Assembly (NCBI GenBank): GCA_027627225.1
Contig: CM051029.1
Location: forward strand, 77,263,578 to 77,327,577
Reading direction: 5' to 3'
Source: Congeria kusceri
Taxonomy: Eukaryota; Mollusca; Bivalvia; Myida; Dreissenidae
Length of the DNA: 64,000 bases
Within the stretch, counting starts at the first letter, position 1. Each line of letters opens with the position of its first letter. The translations under genes were made by a program, and so were the position numbers. This document shows, piece after piece, positions 61,447 to 64,000 of the stretch. The notes beneath the pieces are model-generated. The model was not told where the DNA came from, did not search any database, and saw nothing but the letters and a program-made list of their open reading frames with translations.

Positions 61447-61610
61447 TGACCACTTTCCCACATGGAGTGTTGCACTAAACATTGTTTGTGTATTTTTGTA
61501 TGCCTTTTTGTGTTTATATATACTCACATGTTATTACAAAATATTTATGTTTTGTAATCTGTGAAACAAATAAAGAGTTGTTTTGTTCTGTTCTGTTCTG
61601 TTCTGTTGTT
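61447..61610 (+). mobile_element. Non-LTR retroposon 3' tail, copy 5
   Basis: Same tail and the same number of pentanucleotides. Confidence 0.55.
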
Positions 61611-63018
61611 AGGTAACTGGCTCCAATTTCTCGATTTGGCATAAGGAAAACTGGCTTAAGTCTCTTATTTCATCGATAAAAATTACAATTATAACACTAT
61701 TTTACAACTCACTATATTATTTGTTGTGATTATCTGACAAACTTTTCATTCAAAATGTAACACGTCTCGACCACATTATTATGTACACTTTATTTCCATA
61801 TGAAAATAGAGAAACAAAGTTAATCCTGTTATAACATGCTTACGAATTTTGAAAATTCGGACCCTGGTTAGCAATTCACCTATCTATCCCAGCACTCTAC
61901 TCGTGACCATGTTTAATACATACATTCTTATGAGACATAAAATTTCGCTTTAAACTTGTGTTAATGAAAAGGCTTGAGGACATAATGGACAATACTTAGT
62001 TTTCGATTTCGTTTTCTTCCTAACAATACCATTTCCAAAACTGAATATTTTGATTTAAAAAAAATAAATATTTTTTATATGCTATAAAATGCTTTTATTC
62101 GTGATAATTACTTAGTGTAATATCCATACTCCTAGTCGTTACTCGTCCGTCCGTCCTCTCGTCCGTCCATTACGCTTAAATTCTGTCCGCCGCCATTTCA
62201 CAGTAAGTGGCTGGTAGAATTCCATGGAACTTAAAATAAATATAAATTATGTACCAACATAGTGCACGTCAAGTTTCATTTGGATCAGTCAATTTTCTCT
62301 TCTCCAGAGTTATTGCCCTTAATTTAATGAAAAATTACCAATTGTGTTCATTAAAGTTTATTGGTCCCCTTATGTTGGAAACGGTATGCTTATTCAGCCT
62401 TATTTACACATAATTTCAAATATGAACCCTTACAACCACACATAATTTCGTTCTGCATAATCAAGCAATACAATAACGTGGCATAAGAACAACATAAGAT
62501 ATTACAGACAACACACTCACAATAAACAAAAGGTTACATAAAACACGATGACCATTATGGCTCTTTATCGCTCACCTGAGTATATTATAAATTGGTTTCG
62601 GACAAGAAGATTTTCAAAGTTTTCAATATAGCCATATAAGAAAATTTGCGCCGCCCAATGGGGCGAATCAAAATATTTTGAAGGAATTTGGAAGCGGATC
62701 AACCAAGAAACATTTCTGGCAAATAATACCAAAAATCCAACCAGTGGTATATACATCATTCCGTCCTCGTTCTGGACACGTCGTCTGCTTGCATTTTTCT
62801 CATTCTCACGTGCCAGGTTTTGACTGGATACTTTGCGTACCAGATAACTGCAAACCGGAAGTCAGGTCTCCCTGAGACTTGCCGCCCTCCCTCGTATAGT
62901 CCAGTACACGTGCACCAACAACACGTGCACGATCCTTCTCATGATCCCTTACCTGCGTGTGAAAGAGAACAAGAGGATCGGCTCCTAATTTTGCAAAGAC
63001 CTGTCGATCAGGATAGCG

Positions 63019-63313
63019 TTTGACCTCCCAGTCTCAGAACTTGATTCTTAAGCATGTGTGTGTAAATTTTATATAGTGCACCGGGATTCTCTGCCATATG
63101 GCCATCGCCCCCAGAAGACTTGAAGTGGGTTACGGGGGATACTGCAAGATACAGGAAACGCCCCGTTCCAGAGGCGACTCTGGGTCTTTTAGTGCCCGGT
63201 GTGAAGCACCTAGTACACTGCACCACGGTATAACGTCTCATGCGAAAGCCGAGTTAGTAGGTTAGGGTGTAACGGGGGCTCGAACCTGAGAACACAGGGT
63301 TGTAAAACGTATA
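63019..63313 (-). mobile_element. SINE-like segment, copy 5
   Basis: It differs from the others by gatactgcaag (near 63138) and caggaaacgcc (near 63154), so copy 5 carries private changes here. Confidence 0.35.
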
Positions 63314-63322
63314 ATAAGATGT

Positions 63323-63548
63323 AGGCAATTTCTTACGTGACACTCGCTTATTTTTCTATAGACAAAAACAAAATTATCGTTGTTAATCGGCCATTAAACA
63401 ACTCTTTGTCGTTCTGATGCGTGGCTATTAAACTACTCGGACTAATGCCATCGTGGTTTCATTCCTGCGCATCAGAACTTAAAATCGTTGTTTATGGGCC
63501 AATGAACAACGATAAATCGAAAATTATTTCTTAAAAAATATTTTGTGT
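63323..63548. repeat. Small nested inverted-repeat block, copy 5
   Basis: Arms intact; aatattttgtg, as copies 1 and 2. Confidence 0.85.
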
Positions 63549-63594
63549 ATGATTTTTATTCGCGATTATTACTACGATTTTGATTCATGATAAC

Positions 63595-64000
63595 GTTGAT
63601 TCATCGCTTGGTTGTATTACGTCATAGCGTCGCTTGGATGTGTTGCTTTGTTCTTTCGCCTTCTTGCGTTACCACACTGAGTGGCCTGGTTGTTTTACGT
63701 CGTTGTGTCGCCTGGTTGTGTTCAGTAGTTGTGTCGCCTGGTTGTGTTACGTCTATCTGTCGCCTGGATGTGTAACGTCGTTTTGTCGCCTGGTTGTGTC
63801 ACATCGTTGTGTCGCCTAGATGTGATCTATCGTTGTGTCACCTGGTTGTGTTACGTCGTTGTGTGGCCTGATTGTCTCACGTCGTTGTGTCGCCTGGTTG
63901 TGTCACGTCGTTGTGTCGCCAGGATGTGATCTGTCGTTGTGTCGCCTGGTCGTGTCACGTCGTTTTGTCGCCTAGATGTGATATGTCGTTGTGTCGCCTG
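63595..64000 (+). repeat. 26-bp minisatellite A, copy 5 (cut by the window end)
   Basis: The first 15 or so monomers are present; cctagatgtgatctatcg near 63816 differs from the other copies. Confidence 0.95.

Larger units (their letters stand above)
57515..64000. repeat. 12.55-kb macrosatellite unit, copy 5 (partial, 6,486 bp in window)
   Basis: The window ends inside the larger minisatellite, so the array continues past the right edge. Private differences include a 2-bp gain near 62048 (gaatattttgat), cttctcatgat near 62936, and gatctatcgttg near 63823. Confidence 0.95.

Overview
This is non-coding, repeat-rich animal DNA. I found no protein-coding gene, rRNA gene or confident tRNA gene. 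The longest open frames (about 139 codons) are translations of a 26-bp minisatellite or chance frames in AT-rich repeats. The dispersed repeats point to a mollusc, most likely a bivalve: elements headed by an AGCTCACCTGAGCAC palindrome, elements bounded by AGCTCGACTATTC and a GAATAGTCGAGCGTGCTGTC hairpin end, and CGTCCGTCC-type modules. That assignment is from memory of such genomes and no search was run.

The dominant structure is a direct tandem array of a unit of about 12.55 kb. Copy 1 is 7288-19853 (12,566 bp), copy 2 is 19854-32425 (12,572), copy 3 is 32426-44973 (12,548), copy 4 is 44974-57514 (12,541), and copy 5 starts at 57515 and is cut by the window end at 64000. By eye the copies differ by scattered single bases and a few small indels, so they are very young, recently homogenised, or partly an assembly product. 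Variants are shared in a patchwork between non-adjacent copies.

Each unit is a fixed mosaic of mobile-element pieces, in this order (copy 1 positions): a terminal-inverted-repeat element (7288-7945); an AGCTCGAC-type repeat and a truncated relative (8395-10130); a 'GTCGTCTGC' module (10340-10775); an AAT/ATT microsatellite; a non-LTR-type 3' tail ending in TTCTG repeats (about 11221-11384); a CGTCCGTCC repeat (11900-12160); an inverted piece of the AGCTCACC repeat; a second GTCGTCTGC module; a SINE-like segment (12791-13085); a small inverted-repeat block (13095-13320); a large 26-bp minisatellite (13367-14610); a mariner-type non-autonomous element with TA target duplication (15088-16105); a GTCGTCTGC half-module; a second 26-bp minisatellite (16535-16938); a MITE with 5-bp target duplication (17305-17775); a large block of nested inverted repeats (18001-18965); and the other half-module (19060-19200).

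The 7.3 kb before the array is older and more diverged. Its first 4.9 kb repeats the order seen at the right end of the unit (26-bp minisatellite, conserved linker, nested-inverted-repeat block, GTCGTCTGC module), interrupted by two insertions the array copies lack. One is a 782-bp element with 13-bp terminal inverted repeats and a TAA target duplication; the array copies serve as its empty site. The rest of the flank holds a small MITE, fragments of the AGCTCACC and AGCTCGAC families, and a 31-bp minisatellite.

The best candidates for something undescribed are the composite 'minisatellite + linker + nested-inverted-repeat block + split module' element, seen once diverged in the flank and once in every unit, and the 12.55-kb macrosatellite itself.
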